5,437 bases of DNA from Christensenella sp. UBA3700 (lineage in GTDB: Bacteria > Bacillota > Clostridia > Christensenellales > UBA3700), in the NCBI GenBank assembly GCA_002372775.1, contig DFIJ01000108.1, positions 1 to 5,437 of the forward strand. The letters are read 5' to 3'. This document shows, piece after piece, positions 4,827 through 5,437 of the stretch. The position numbers were made by a program, and so were the translations under genes. The stretch's first letter is position 1, and every line of letters starts with the position of its first letter. The notes under the pieces are model-generated. The model was not told the origin of the DNA. It ran no database searches and saw nothing but the letters and a program-made list of their open reading frames with translations.

Positions 4827-5437
4827 ATGAAAAGACCAATTATCGCAGGAAACTGGAAGATGAACAACACAATCGCTCAAACAAAGGCGTTGTTAACAGA
4901 ATTAATCCCACTAGTTAAGGATGAAAAGAAGACAGAAGTTGTAGTTTGCGTTCCATACACAAACATTGCTACAGCTGCAGAATTAATTAAGGGTACAAAC
5001 ATTCACCTAGGTGCTGAAAACGTTCACTGGGCTGAAAAAGGAGCTTTCACAGGCGAAATCAGCGCAGACATGTTAGTTGAACTTGGTGTTGAATATGTTA
5101 TTATCGGACACAGCGAAAGAAGACAATACTTCGGCGAAACAGATGAAACAGTTAACATGAGAGTTAAGACAGCTATCGCTAAGGGATTAAAGCCAATTAT
5201 TTGTGTTGGTGAATCTTTAGAATTAAGAGAAAAGAACAGATATAAGACATTCTTAAAGAAGCAAACAGTTGCAGCTTTAAAGGATGTTACAGCTGAAGAA
5301 TTAGATAATGTTGTTATCGCTTACGAACCAATCTGGGCTATCGGAACAGGTAAGACAGCTACAGCTGAAGACGCAAACGAAACAATCAAGATTATCAGAA
5401 ACACAGTTGCTAAGTTATATGACAGAAAAGTAGCTAA
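4827..5437 (+). CDS. tpiA: Triosephosphate isomerase, 3' end cut by the window
   Basis: The reading frame is open from the ATG to the window end and gives 203 residues of a protein normally about 250 long. It is triosephosphate isomerase, interconverting dihydroxyacetone phosphate and glyceraldehyde 3-phosphate as a cytoplasmic TIM-barrel dimer. Visible active-site residues are N9 and K11 in AGNWKMN, H95 in IIGHSERR, and E167 in the signature AYEPIWAIGTGKTA (165-178), which includes the mobile phosphate-gripping loop. The missing part should contain the later phosphate-binding Ser and Gly-Gly motifs; this is truncation by the window, not a pseudogene. The start is supported by AGAGGT (4814-4819), seven bases upstream, and by the standard N-terminus MKRPIIAGNWKMN. 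Lysines are 17 AAG to 3 AAA, matching pgk. It lies on the same strand as pgk, 83 bases after its stop, with a hairpin between and no clear promoter of its own, so it is probably expressed by readthrough from the pgk promoter. Confidence 0.97.
   Translation, partial: MKRPIIAGNWKMNNTIAQTKALLTELIPLVKDEKKTEVVVCVPYTNIATAAELIKGTNIHLGAENVHWAEKGAFTGEISADMLVELGVEYVIIGHSERRQYFGETDETVNMRVKTAIAKGLKPIICVGESLELREKNRYKTFLKKQTVAALKDVTAEELDNVVIAYEPIWAIGTGKTATAEDANETIKIIRNTVAKLYDRKVA

Overview
The window reads as an ordinary chromosomal segment of a low-GC Gram-positive-type bacterium (Bacillota, possibly a gut Clostridia or Erysipelotrichia relative). The evidence is AT-rich coding and intergenic DNA, clear purine-rich Shine-Dalgarno sites before most genes, short intergenic intrinsic-terminator hairpins, a lipobox-type lipoprotein, and Firmicutes-style housekeeping proteins. 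Every tryptophan codon I checked is TGG, and the four complete genes end in TAA or TAG, so nothing points to the Mollicutes code. The genus cannot be named from this sequence alone.

Layout. On the minus strand, 841 to 35 encodes a complete PHP-family histidinol-phosphatase-like enzyme. It is divergent from ung (935-1618, uracil-DNA glycosylase) across a 93-base intergenic region that appears to hold back-to-back promoters. The minus-strand promoter is strong (perfect TTGACA) and sits so close to its ATG that the transcript is predicted to be leaderless. After ung, a 110-base gap carries a well-formed promoter for a 507-residue secreted lipoprotein (1729-3252) of unknown function, rich in beta-strand, aromatic-containing repeats. 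That gene ends at a clear intrinsic terminator (3277-3306). A second regulatory gap follows, with an extended -10 promoter and unusually GC-rich repeated and inverted motifs. It drives pgk (3421-4743, phosphoglycerate kinase with an unusual Lys/Ala-rich insertion), followed by tpiA (4827 onward, triosephosphate isomerase, cut by the window end). A hairpin and an overlapping 18-bp perfect palindrome lie between pgk and tpiA.

How the genes relate. pgk and tpiA are neighbouring steps of lower glycolysis and very probably form one locus; other glycolytic genes may lie beyond the right edge, which is inference. The remaining genes (PHP phosphatase, DNA repair, lipoprotein) look like independent transcription units. 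Lysine codon choice separates them: ung uses AAA and AAG about equally, while pgk and tpiA use AAG almost exclusively and the lipoprotein is intermediate to high, suggesting that the lipoprotein is well expressed.

I see no mobile element, CRISPR array, tRNA, rRNA, phage gene or defence system. The points worth a second look are regulatory (leaderless gene, pgk operator-like motifs, pgk-tpiA hairpin/palindrome), the PGK insertion and the uncharacterised lipoprotein; none amounts to a clearly new system.
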